Part shown: one piece after another, positions 1-11,500 of the stretch | How positions within the stretch are numbered: position 1 is the first letter of the stretch | Layout: each line of letters begins with the position of its first letter | Assembly: GCA_000444245.1 (NCBI GenBank) | Contig: ATSW01106277.1 | Coordinates: 1-20,190, forward strand | Length of the DNA stretch: 20,190 bases | Reading direction: 5' to 3' | Source: Botryllus schlosseri | Lineage: Eukaryota > Chordata > Ascidiacea > Stolidobranchia > Styelidae | Position numbers and translations under genes: made by a program | The notes under the pieces: model-generated | Seen by the model: the letters and a program-made list of their open reading frames with translations, nothing else | What the model was told of the DNA's origin: nothing | The model's database searches: none

Positions 1-51
1 CGCGCTGCGCGCGAATTCAAGAAGCCATTTATCTTAATTATTGGGTATTAG

Positions 52-219
52 GCCATTACCGCGCTACGACGCACCAAGACCTACAATCAAGTTTTAGGCA
101 ATATAACATGCGACTCCAAGAAGTGTGCCAGAACGATCGGCAGCGAGAAAACCTTGGCCGAAAAGGTCTATGCCCTTATGCTGACCGAAGACTGCGTTCT
201 ATATATAAAATACACATAG
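52..219 (+). other. short open frame of unknown origin
   Basis: A 55-codon frame is open from just after a TAG at 49-51 to a TAG ending at 219. It has ordinary amino-acid composition, with a Cys/Lys-rich stretch (TCDSKKCARTIGSEKT) near its middle. The sequence before it, TTATTGGGTATTAG, could serve as a splice acceptor. I do not recognise the peptide. It lies antisense inside the JAK intron and could be a transposon coding remnant or chance. Confidence 0.2.
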
Positions 220-450
220 GTTTAATTGTACATAGGCGCCTAAATGACTGACGCCGAATGTTCCTGTCTTTGCAATCTGAACCTCACAAGACAAATACCA
301 TCCCGCTGGGAAAAAATTTACGCCAGTGAAGAAATACCAATTTGAAATCGTGTGCGTCTCTTAGTTTAGAAGCTTACGTTTGGGCGATTCTATATGCTTT
401 GATATAGCAGACTGGAAGTTACGAAATAACATCATGTAACGAAGTCATAT

Positions 451-781
451 CAACGGGTCCGCCCGCCAGAAGATGTTTAATTATTATTTGCGGGCCATCC
501 CGTTTTCAAGACACTTCACTCAGCTCTACCGGTAAATCTAATTACGTGAGTAGAGAGGAAAATAAATTGATAGCATAATATATATGCAATCGCCGATCTG
601 ATTGACCGATTTTATCATAAATTATCGAAAATTTTCGCGCATCTCGCTGGCTCCCAATACAGTACGGATGATTTCGTGACAAACGCGAACAACGTGATGG
701 GGGGGGGGTTCGTTTTATCACCCTATGGGAGCCCAAGACCCACGTTTTTGGGGGCCTGACGAGGTGCTGTTTCGTTCCTGC
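451..781. repeat. tandem repeat, copy 1 (about 331 bp)
   Basis: First of two head-to-tail copies. Both begin with CAACGGGT, then share GATGTTTAATTATTA, CACTCAGCTCTACCGG, ATTACGTGAG and AGAGAG, and near the end CCCTATGGG, CCCAAGACC and TGACGA-GTGCTGTT. Copy 1 has a run of nine Gs where copy 2 has a hairpin. No terminal inverted repeats or coding potential seen. Family not recognised. Confidence 0.7.
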
Positions 782-1150
782 CAACGGGTATACGCTTGAA
801 GATGTTTAATTATTAATGGAGTGGTCCTACCTTTTCAAACACACCTCACTCAGCTCTACCGGCAAATGTGATTACGTGAGCAGAGAGAAGATAAAAATTG
901 ATAACAATATAGGCAATTCCCGAACATACGGACCGATTCAATCATGAATTGTAGAAATTTTTCCGCGCTTCGGCGACAAAATCTGATACCCTCAATAAAC
1001 TCCCAACGAATATAATAAATAGCGTTAAGCAGTGTATCGGCGGAGGGGGGTCTGGGGGGCGAAGCCCCCCAGAAGTTAGGTCTATAACCCTATGGGGGGC
1101 CCAAGACCAAAGTTTTGGGGGGGGCTGACGAAGTGCTGTTACGGCCCTGA
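782..1150. repeat. tandem repeat, copy 2 (about 369 bp)
   Basis: Second head-to-tail copy, beginning directly where copy 1 ends. It diverges from copy 1 by scattered substitutions and by an inserted G/C-rich segment that forms a perfect hairpin at 1052-1072. The end is placed at the last shared CTG of the GTGCTGTTacggCCCTG segment and is uncertain by some tens of bases. Confidence 0.65.
1052..1072. other. perfect GC hairpin inside repeat copy 2
   Basis: CTGGGGGGC and GCCCCCCAG pair over 9 bp around a GAA loop. The hairpin is absent from the neighbouring copy 1, so it is either a later insertion or was lost there. It is not followed by a U-tract and sits in an intron, so a terminator role is not suggested. 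Confidence 0.7.
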
Positions 1151-1379
1151 TATGGATAACGCGTAATCTTAACCGTTGGATTTCCACAAACAGGGCATAA
1201 ATAGTCCTCGAAACAGACAATAATTTCACTATTGCATCAACAACTTCGGCCCGATGCGCTTAAACTCTATCGAAGTATGATTTCACATCAGTGTTTATTA
1301 AACTTTTTAGCGCTGGTGCTCCTTGAGCTGTCGTGAAATATTTCTCGTATACCCCTATTCAGGATCGAACTAGCACTTT

Positions 1380-1690
1380 GTAACGTCAGCTTTGAAGGCT
1401 GGTCCTGGGACCCTATAGGGTTTTCAACATAGCCCATGTGGATTTCAGGGACAGGAGACATTTCAGCGACTGGAGATACTAATCTCGACGGTTTTGCCGT
1501 TGTGCTGTGATTTTAGGATCCAAATGTTAATCGCCACCGCCGTTGCAACGAAATGCCACGGGTATTGCCGTGCTCTTGGGCGGGAATTACGGTCAGCGCC
1601 GAAATGTCGGAGTGTGATAGTCCCGCCCCAGCAGATTTTACAGCTTTGGACTAAAGTACCCTTATCGCCCCAAGGCACCATTCTCTCATA
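1380..1690. other. GC-richer block of unknown nature
   Basis: Base composition is clearly richer in G+C than its surroundings. Short frames are open on both strands (65 and 72 codons), neither with recognisable protein features. It contains the perfect 12-bp palindrome ACCCTATAGGGT at 1410-1421. It may be an old transposon interior, but I saw no terminal repeats. Confidence 0.3.
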
Positions 1691-2194
1691 ATTACGAGAA
1701 ACAAATCTAGACTTATTTCTTTAACTAATTTTGTATTTTTTTACCAATCCTACTATTATATTTGCAGGAGGGAATGGCATACCAAAATTTAAAGCAAGAA
1801 TGCTCTCGAAAGGGAATCGCACGAAGCGCGAAGAAAATTTCCGAGTTGAAGAAATCCGACCAATAATATTTTTATGTTAATTTGCAAAGTAACATCGAGG
1901 AAATCATATTGCGCATAATTGCACACTGCATCTCATAACCCCTATACTTTAGTGCTTCCTAGGGGTCCGTGGAGCCCAGTTTAAGAAAATCTGTTTCACA
2001 TGGTAAGTTTGCTGCTCATCGTCATGTAAAGTGAAGTAATTCCAGTCGAGGTAGTAGTGCAAGTATAGGCACGTTGCCGGCCAACTCTACGTACCAACCC
2101 AACGTATGGCACTCAATTTCAAGAAGTAAGGCAACAGAGATTGTATGTAAGACTTGAATTTAATTCCGACATAGAAAGATGAAATACAACAAAA

Positions 2195-2382
2195 ATCATA
2201 GACAGTTCATATCAACTCAAAGTTCGTTCCCGTGAGCACGAGAATGGCAAATGTCTCTACACCAAGGTTGACTCGTTTCACACAATGAAGTTCTTCTGTA
2301 GCATTTTCAGGTAAACAAGAAATACGACCAGAATCAAAATTAGAGCATAATAACATTTCAAAAATTAGATTACCGTCATTTC
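2195..2382 (-). repeat. dispersed 42-bp-unit repeat family, core copy
   Basis: Read on the minus strand, it matches the copies at 4553, 6415 and 17030 in order: GACGGTAATCTAATTT, then GGTTTACC-like sequence with AATGCTACAGAAGAACT, then ACATTTGCCATTCTC and TTGAGTTGATATGAACTG. It lacks the downstream array of 42-bp units. It lies in intron 8, close to exon 8. Confidence 0.65.
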
Positions 2383-2439
2383 CTTCAACTATAGTCCCTC
2401 AACTATCAACTAGAATTAACTATAGCAGTTATGTCTTAC

Positions 2440-2588
2440 CTGATCCCCTCGTGAATGAAACACAGTTCCCGCAGTATCGTGTCTTTCATGCACGGAAATT
2501 CGCTGTAACGATCCACGACCAGCTTCGAATATTGATTCACGGATTCGAGAAATCTTACGCGGTCGTCGGCGCACTCAAATCGAAAACT
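2440..2588 (-). CDS. JAK: JAK exon 8: end of FERM F3 lobe and linker to SH2
   Basis: Residues 604-652. FRFECADDRVRFLESVNQY is followed by KLVVD and FPC, in register with the F3 strand and long C-terminal helix of JAK1/2 (LSSxxEALSFVSLxDGYxRLTAD, then YLC). The tail MKDTILRELCFIHEGI sits where JAK2 has its linker before the SH2 Gly-Pro-Ile. The acceptor is TTTTGGTGCAG and the donor GATCAG then GTAAGA, leaving phase 2 for the unseen next exon. Confidence 0.78.
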
Positions 2589-5500
2589 CTGCACCAAAAC
2601 ACGTGCCGAAATTTCGAAAAAATACATTCATTAAAAAGATTTTACCAATCGATTCCCCAAAATATCGCAAAGGAAGATTTTCTTTTCGTCGGACTGGGAC
2701 GTTTGCAGCTCGGCAATGTCGTCAAAGCTCAATTCCAGTACGGTGGCTTCGTCGTTCACCTTACGGAAAAAGCCCAATATAAAGGTCACATCAGATATAG
2801 AAAGGCTACTCAACTATATTATCAGAAGGGTTGTAATGATTGACTTCAATCGCAATTTTTCGTGGACTCTACCTAACTCGAGTCATTATTACTCAACTCG
2901 ACTCGAGTCAAATTGTGTATTGACTCGAGACATTTCACTGTATGACTTCATTCAAGTATCGTGTTTTAGGGCCTATACTTGAAAAATAGGATCATAAAAT
3001 GTCTTTCATTTTTTTGAATACGGTAAACATATTGACAGTGAGAAAATGAGTATATTGTGAATCCAATCCGAGGCCTTCGATAGCATCCAAGACTTTTACA
3101 GAAGTGAGTAGAAGCTGGCTTGAAACAGAACACTGAAAAGCGAACACTATGACTCAGACTCGACCCGTTGCACTTGACTTACATTAGGACTTGACTTTGA
3201 TGTGAATTGAAAATGAGTAGACATGGCTCGAGCCAAATCTATAAAAGTAGAATTGACTTGTGACTCGGAACCTCGCGACTCAGGGAAATAACGAAGCGGT
3301 TTATCTTCATGACTGCTAACACTTCCGGACTCACATCAACAGAATGGTAGTCTGACATGAAATATCTTACTGTGCACACTGATTTTATTTGCCAAATTGC
3401 CATGATAGCCTATTGATACAAACATATCGCTGTGTAGAGACGTTTTGTTAGGTTTTATGGTAAAAATAAAAAAGTTGGAGTATAGTAAAGTCAATCAGGG
3501 TGACTTCGGAATGTTTGCAAACCATTTTAGACTTGAAGTTGTCAGTCTCAGCAAATTAGTGAGCAGTCGTTAGCAATAGAAATAGCTGGATTTTTTCTCC
3601 TAATCTGTCCCTATAAAGGGATTGTAACATCGTCACGGAATCCAGTATCTCATATGAGATACTTAACCACTATTCCAGAATAACTTAATGAGAAGATGAG
3701 CTGCTGGATAGAAATGACTAGGCAAGACGTGATATGTTCACTAAAAATATGTTTTTCAATTTTAATGCCATATATTTTGCGATAAAATCCGGAATATTTA
3801 CGCGTTGTTAGTACATTCGCCATCAACCACCACGTATTTATGTGGAAATGGATTTCCGGCGCTCGTTCATATAACATCAAAGGTGCAGATTTTCAAGGCA
3901 CGAAGACATATTTCAAAAAATGCATCTGAAGAATTCGTTTTGAACTAAGAAAAGACTATACCCAACTTCTACATATAGTATGATGATATTTTCGAGTAAA
4001 GTCATGCTGTTGCGGTTTATTACTAGCCTACAGATAATATTTACACAAAATAGATGACGATTGAACGATAGATGAGCTAAATTTTAAATAAAACTTGTGA
4101 GTGGTCCACGGGGGGCGCGACTGTTAGAATGGGGTCCGCTAATACAAAAAGCTTGAGAACCGCTGGTATATAGGCTATATGCGTTTGATATATTATACCT
4201 TGATTTGCACTCCATCAACACAGTTATTAGTGCAGTCGAAATCATCGTCCAATCCCAATACGTCCAATCGATCGGTAGCCATCACAACGCCACGTTGGCC
4301 ATTGATACATACAGCTCCTTCATTACCAGCCAAGGAATACACTTCGCTGTTGAACCGCGTCTCGAGTTTCTCTACGTGATTGATGTAAGCCACGAAGAGA
4401 ACTTCCTTCTTGACGCTGCCCAGTTGTTCTAAGTGAGAGCGGTGTATGTGGGTTATTAGGTGTTGTCGGCTGCAATAATAAAGACAGTTCGGTGTACACT
4501 AGGGCAGACTGCAGCAGACTTCGGTAAATAGATAGTGCTAGTTGTCCAATTATAGCTCACTAATGCCGTTAATCAAATGCTAATCTAATTTGTGTTATAT
4601 TTCTAAGCTCTAATTTTAATGCTAATCTAACTTCTGGTTTACCTAAAAATGCTACAGAACTGTATGTAGTGCGTATCGAGCCAGGCTCGACACACATACA
4701 TTTGTTGTCCCCGTGCTTACGTCAATCTACTCTGATTTGGTATGAGCTGAATTTGATTATTAATGTATTTCTTTCTGGTTCGGAATAAAAAACCTACTTT
4801 TGAATGTTAATTCTCAGACTTAAATGATGTACAATTTAAACTAAACAGTATATGCGTGCATACATAAAACAATCAAAATTGATATTAGATATATGCAAGT
4901 TATTGAGAGATTCTTGTAGTCTTCGTTAACTTGGATTAGTCAACTTGAATAAATGTTGATTCACAATTCCAACTTCAGCCTTACTGTTTTCATATAGTAA
5001 AATTAAGACCTTGTAATGTTATTATAGTTTGTGATTTTTATTGCACTTTATTTGATTCTTGTAGGTAAACTCTCGCTTTCTCATTACCTCAACACGCCCA
5101 CTTGACAATCTGTGCAAACAATGTCATTTACTACTTTCAATTCAGAATAAAATTCTTATACGACAGAGAATGTGGTTTAAACTTCTGAATCCGTCCGCCG
5201 CAATATTTTCTGCTTATCATTTGGGGCTTTTGCGAAAAATTATTGCCGCACCAAGGTTACATATACTTAAGAATGCAAAAGCCCTGACAAAATTACTAGC
5301 ATTTCTCCAGTAGAATATATGGCACAAGTTTCTATCCTCAAGAATAATTATCGAGTTCCTAACTTTGATAAATGAACACTATGTCGAGATAAAATCTTAA
5401 CGCTTCAATGATTTTTTAAGGATATATGCATAACATAGGTCAGCGTGAGCTTAAAAAGCCCAGAATTGGTTATAAAAGTCACAGCTCTGCAATTGTCGCC

Positions 5501-8500
5501 ATGAGCTCATTACTGACTGTACCATGCTAATCTAAAACAACTGCGAGATAGTACTTATCGCGGTGTCCAGGAGATGAAAAAATCGTTCCCAAAGTATCTT
5601 TATGTCCAAGTTCTTCCAAAAGTGATACCATTTGTAGGATTTGAAATCGTTGCACATCGATCTGAACAAATACAGTCCCGGTTCAAATGTGTATCGTAAT
5701 ACGGGATAAAACGTCTCAAAATTCGGAGCTAGAACTACAACTACAACTACCGATATTTCAACACTGGCAACTAGTACTAGAACTAGAAATTTTGCAAAAT
5801 TGGCAACTATAACAAGAACTATGCAGTTTTGAAAATCCGCCACTTCGTAGACCTAGAACTAGAGCTACTCACTTTTTAAGATCCACAACTAGAAGTAGAA
5901 CTAGAACTACTCAGTTTTGAAAATGCGCAATTAGAACTAGAATTAGAACTACTCACTTTCCAAAACTCGCAACTAGAACTAGAACTCGAACTACTCACTT
6001 TCTAAAATTCGCAAATATAACAAGAAATAGAACTACTAAAAAACCGTTAGTTAGTTTACTCTCAACTAGATTGTTAGTTTGCACTAGTCTTCGCCAAACT
6101 TACTTTGGTAAAATGTCGCGAATGTGCTTGGCTAGACATCGCTTGCTGGATAGCTGGTTTGACAGGCCGGCATCTATCCGCTTTCTCAGCTCGTCTAGCA
6201 CAGCGAGATACAAAACGTAGTCTCTATCATCGACGTCCTCGTTGCGCGGCGCTACCGGGAGAACGTGTTTCAAAAATCCATCGTTGAGATCAGAGTCTTT
6301 CGAAACTTCGACGAAACTCTAAAATGCAAGGTACATGAATATCAAATAACGATGTAATGATGTGCCATACAGCAGAAATAACCATATAGCATTTTTTTAG
6401 CTTTACCAAATTGGGTTGGAATTAGAATTATAGTTACTTAATCCAAGTTAAACTACGATTAGAATGATCGATTTCCAAAAAGTTTGCAATTGAACTGCAA
6501 TCCTAACCAGAACGAAATACCAGTAATCTAAATCTAATCCAATTTATGAAATGCTTCTATGCTGTAATTTTAATTATAGTACATAATTTCTGTATTTTAA
6601 ATGCTACAGCAGAACTGTATAGTGTGAAAGGACCCTAGCTTGCTGTGCGGACATTTGTCATTCTCATGCTTATGAACATGAACTCTGATTTGACATGAAC
6701 TGAACTTCATTCATGGTTCAAGTTTTCGCGAATTCAGTAATTCTGGCTCTAACCTGAAAAAAACTGTGTTTCTAATTCTAATCTAACTTGAGAAAAACTG
6801 TACAGTTACAACTGTGATTCTAGTCTAATTTAGAAAAAATTTTGTAGGAATAATTCTAATTCAATATCATTTGGAAAAGCTGAACATTTTGTAGTTTTCC
6901 ACTGTCCAGGTCTCCTCCATGGATAGATGTATATAACACATAGGCGGAATGTGTATAGAAAATTTGTTGGACAATACATTCCAGGTGCGGTCATATTGTT
7001 ATATGTTATATTTGTCCCCTTCAGCTCACCAATGTTAAACTGTTATTTGTGTGAGATGTTTTGTTCTTGTAACAGCAGAATGCTCAAACACTTCAAGTTT
7101 ACAGCTATACTATATAAAAAGGCAATGTGCCGATCCCAACTTCATTTTCGAATAGCTTTTACGGTTCCTATATGATTGTGTCAATGGGTTGGGGCTCTAT
7201 GTATGCTGCTAAATAGGCAAGTCAATCAAATACGCGTTTATCTTAGTACACCATATGTCACATTTCTGACTTTGTTTACTATAACCGTACGACAAATGTT
7301 TGACTACAACAAGAGATACCCATACCCATAAACGAAATCCTTTTTAAGATACTGACATCCGTTCGAAATATATAGTAATATGTATTATATGTAGTGTTTG
7401 GACGAACGACGTGTGTACGTTTTATAATTCACCCGGCCGGCGGTGTATTGCATTGACATGTGGTATCTATAACAGAACCTATACGCCTATTGTAAATGAC
7501 CAATGACCATATATGTTGGGGTTGGTATAAAATGAATGCTAAACAACAACACAAACAATAAATTAGAAAACAGCACTGATGAAAAATACCTTTTTATACT
7601 ATCAATGTGGTAAGAATGATTCAGAAATATGTTAGTTTTCACCTTGGCACGGGCTGATTAACATGATTGACAAGACACATATGCCACATTTGCTCAAAAA
7701 TGCAGCATACATCCTGTGTTTCAATTAGATGTTGGATACAAGATTCACTAGCGTCATAGCAAGATATATATTGCTCAATGTTACATATCATCGACTGGAA
7801 ACGTACATATGCTCAGGCCCCGATATACTGTATATTCAATCATTGCACGGTGCTGATATGTATTTTAGAAGGAATGAATCTCACAGGTTGGAAGAGTATA
7901 TTACGAGATTATTCAATGACATGTTATGTAATCTATTTGCATTACAGGCACTATTATGCCGTATTCCATCATACGAATAAATATTCATTTGTTTTACTTT
8001 GAATTATATCCTCATTACAATGTTTGAACTTTACCATATTTACATCGTGAAACACGTATCCCCTTCCATCGTTGATTTTTCACGCCATACATTCTCTATT
8101 CTCTATTCTCTGAAGTTTGTAGCCACGTTAAAATGTAAATTTCAACAATGCAATATTCAAAACTATGGCATTGGCAGAGTAATTCATTTTAATTAGCACA
8201 ATGTTGTAAAAATGATGCACGTGTGACGCTACATCCGAGATTACCGGTAGGTAGTTTAACTTATAGTCCAACCTGATGAAATTGATGCCTCCGTTGATGG
8301 AAAAGATATTTTAAGACGTCAAAGCTCATAGGAGGAAAAGCCGCCACTATGCCCTCGTCTTCGTAATTATTGTTGTTGTTACCTTCCGAACTGATTTGCG
8401 GAGCAAGAGGGATTGTCACAGTGAATCTAAAAACACAGTTGTAGATAGATTAAGATCCAATTGAAAACACACGAAACACCCTGCACACAATAAAAAACAG

Positions 8501-11500
8501 CGTCCTATTCCTAGTCCTATTCATATACTCCCTTCGGGTCGGATTATATTATTGATGTAGGCTGTGTCCTAGATCAGCGCAAATTGGGTAAAATTCGTTG
8601 AGTAAACCAATAGTGTGTGTATAATATACATTATATGTCAATTTTCGAGTAAACGTGTTGACATAATCATATTTTAAATGTTTTTGCCAACAAAGCCCCA
8701 CCTCATGTTGAGTGCGGTATGCCTACATCTGCTCGTGAAATTCGTTGAGTCCCAACCGCCAGTGAGTATAGACACTAACTGTTACAGTCATATTATTTAG
8801 TTTGGTGACAGATATCGGTATTTAATGAATAATGCTGGTTGTAAGGAATATGTGATTCATATTTATATTTTTGCGTAGTTTCACTTCGCAGATTATACTC
8901 ATAAGTAGCAAAATTGTGCCTAATTCAAAGTACCGGTAAATGTCTGAAGTAAATAGTACAATACATATTCCACGAATTAGATTCATTGAAGTCCCACTCA
9001 ACCCGACGCCCCTGATTAAAACGATGGCTAATAGGTGAAACTTAAATAAATATGCGACGTTGCGCGAATGTTAGAATAACGAAAACACATTGACAACGCC
9101 AGGCGACTTGGTTGTTTAATGTTTACTTTATTAAAGTGTCACTACATACTTCGTACAATGGCGCGGAAAACCCCTACTTTTCCCCCGCTGAACCGTAGGT
9201 AACTATAAATAGGTTCTGGACTTTTACTCACCGGAGAATATCAGTAGGGAATCGAATTTTAGTGAGTATTTAGCATCAAATATCCGTGACATTTATCAGC
9301 AACTGTTACGAAACTAAAGCAGCACAACCGTGTTGACGTGAGTGTTATAATTCGACTGTGGTTGCGTGATTATGGTAATTCAAATGCGATAAAAAGGCCT
9401 GATGTAAAACACTACGATTTCATTTATGAATTGTTCAGCTGGGTACAGTCGAATCTAGAAATAGCCGTGCGTCAGGAGTAGGGTTGGGCAAAATCGAATA
9501 CCTGGACGATTCTATTCTTAATCGAGTATATTAGGCTTCGGGCATCACTCCTTATGATATTATAACAGTTTGGAGGATGCGCAGAGTCCAAATATGTACC
9601 TTTTATGCGACCACAAAGAAAGTAATTCCAGTTCTCTCAACATTAAGGACAATTTGGTATTTTTCAACCATATACCTACTTCATAACACGTTGTGACGAT
9701 GCTTCGAAAATACGTGGACGAATCAGTTCACGACAACTTAGAAGCTAGGCAAAGGTTCTATATGAAAATTCCGAAAACTTATTGATGCCGATGCAACTGG
9801 AAAGTTGCTTATTCGTTTCAGGAATTGGATGGAATGAATCGATTAACTAGATTCTGTTACTACCGTCCGGTGTGTTTCTGTCGGACCTACACAAATCTCA
9901 TGAATGCATGACCCATACGCATGGCTGTATTTCCAATTAAAATACTAAACATACCTAATCCGCAATTCAAGATCATCCGCGAATCTGGATAATTCAGATA
10001 ATATAATCCATTTTTCGTTAGTTCCCATCCAAAGTCCAAACATGGCCATGTGAACTGATGCGATCTTACATTGTCGTGTGACTTTTTCTAAAAGTATCCT
10101 GGGATCGAATCCGTAGATGAGTGCATCGGTTGAACTTAAAACCAATTTTGGTATGTCGCAGCTCATAAGACAAGGCTGTAACAACAAGATAGGTGTATAT
10201 TGACATGCGCACGGAAGGCGGGCAGTTATATTTGTATATACATAGACATATTTCATTCCCTGAGTGTCAGATTAGAAGACTAATAAAACGAATGATTTAC
10301 TCTTAGGTAATCTTCTCCTAACTTCAAATCACTCTGCTAGCCTCCAAGTAGCACGGAAGGTACATTCTCATGAAGCTAGTGCTGTGATGACACTCAAATT
10401 ATACTGCATTTATGCCAACTGGTCACCAACACAATTATGGCGACAGTCACGCACATATTAATGTGAATAAATTTCATTCGAAATAACTAATGTAGTGGTT
10501 CTTAAGATTTACTAACGCGGCGAACCTTTATGCTAGTCTGCAAATCCCAAAGCGTCGCTGTACCATAAAAACAAAATCCACAACATTACAATTCTCATAC
10601 ATTACTGGTACTATAAAAACACAAAAGGAACTATGCATCAACAACAGTATAAGAAGAAAAAATATATTAAAACACGATGTTCAAACAAGACAACAAGATC
10701 TCAATGAATAATTACTACAAATTAGCGTGAACTCTGCTGTGAAAGTCGGGTGCGTGTCTTGACCTCCGGCGAACCCCTGAGACTGGCTCAGCGAAGGCTT
10801 GGAGATTGAATCCCGGGTAAGTACTACTAAACTAATACCACAATAAAACGTGAAAAATCTTATCATCAAGGTATCGATACTCCAATAATATATTCGTTTC
10901 CATGGAATGATTGTAAACTATATGATTACCTGTTCTTCCGTATAGACTAAAACAGATACTTCTTCAACTCCTTCAGTCGACAAATTCGATCGATCCTGTC
11001 GGACAGTATCGTTACCGAGAAGTGGCGTGTCGGCGTGTGGACCAACTTCAACGGGATACGCTGCTTAGAAACAAATTTATGTGCCCTGATAAAAAATTCA
11101 AATCCCGTTGCTATATGATGCGTTAAAACTATTGGCATCCAACAATTTTAATGCGATGTGATATTGAAAGACACAGAAACAATGTTGGTGAGCGATTAAG
11201 AGTGCGATTGTTTTTTGAAATTGCAAAATAGTCTCAAAGTTAGCATTAGGTCATTGCCAAAATTGTTTTACAAAGTCAAATTTTCTTGTAAGCCGAATTT
11301 CCTTTATGTCGTAGAGGTTGCACTGTCTGCGAGCGTCTCATTTTGGGCCTAGGACTGACAGTTCGTACAATTTTTTATAATATCGCCATCTTGTGGTTCT
11401 CGTAAATCGTTAAAAGTTTCAATAAATGATTGACTGATCAACTCCCAGAAAATGTAGCAAAGTATCTCTAGTTGTACATCAATAAATTCCGAATTTTTAT

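Larger units (their letters stand above)
1..2439 (-). other. partial intron 8 of the JAK gene
   Basis: After the exon 8 donor (CAG then GTAAGA) the frame needs an SH2 exon beginning with one completing base and probably GPI-like residues. I searched the minus strand down to base 1 and found none, so intron 8 is at least 2.4 kb. It holds a tandem repeat pair at 451-1150, a GC-rich block at about 1380-1690 and one copy of the 42-bp-unit repeat family at 2195-2382. The stretches 220-450, 1151-1380 and 1690-2190 show nothing I can name. Confidence 0.55.
2814..4198 (-). other. intron 6 of JAK
   Basis: The 1385-nt intron runs from donor AAG/GTATAA to acceptor ATATAG. It holds a GACTCG/GACTTG-rich degenerate repeat (2875-3290), a perfect 14-bp palindrome ATCTCATATGAGAT at 3647-3660, and a hAT-like terminus ending 33 bp from the donor. 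I see nothing else in 3300-4100. Confidence 0.6.

Noticed and set aside
260-340. Minus-strand GMVFVL followed by GS, recalling the SH2 strand YVLRxS expected downstream in JAK
   Set aside because: A stop codon stands at the place of the essential arginine, the flanks do not resemble SH2, and another frame is equally open; six residues is within chance.
1636-2015. Possible hAT element between CAGATTTTACAG and TTTAAGAAAATCTG
   Set aside because: The ends match only over a few bases and the flanking octamers differ.
5532-5700. Frames open on both strands in intron 5
   Set aside because: Neither peptide is recognisable, and exon 5 to exon 6 already join in phase with FERM continuity across this stretch.
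7729-7980. 83-codon plus-strand frame ending just before AATAAA
   Set aside because: AT-rich, no protein features, and AATAAA is frequent in such sequence; treated as chance.
9202-9235. Strong TATA-like CTATAAATAG in intron 3
   Set aside because: No gene or initiator follows on the plus strand; could belong to an old element but nothing shows it.
9479-9870. Possible hAT element starting TAGGGTTGGGCAAAATCGAA
   Set aside because: No inverted partner end or target duplication found.
10755-10820. tRNA-like A and B boxes (TGGCTCAGCGAAGG, GATTGAATCCC)
   Set aside because: The boxes are too close together, and the stretch is explained as the right end of the hAT element at 10493-10829.
10947-11138. 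63-codon minus-strand frame starting MPIVLTHHIATG over exon 2
   Set aside because: It is a shifted frame over the true exon; the exon 2 frame keeps phase and joins into the FERM sequence.
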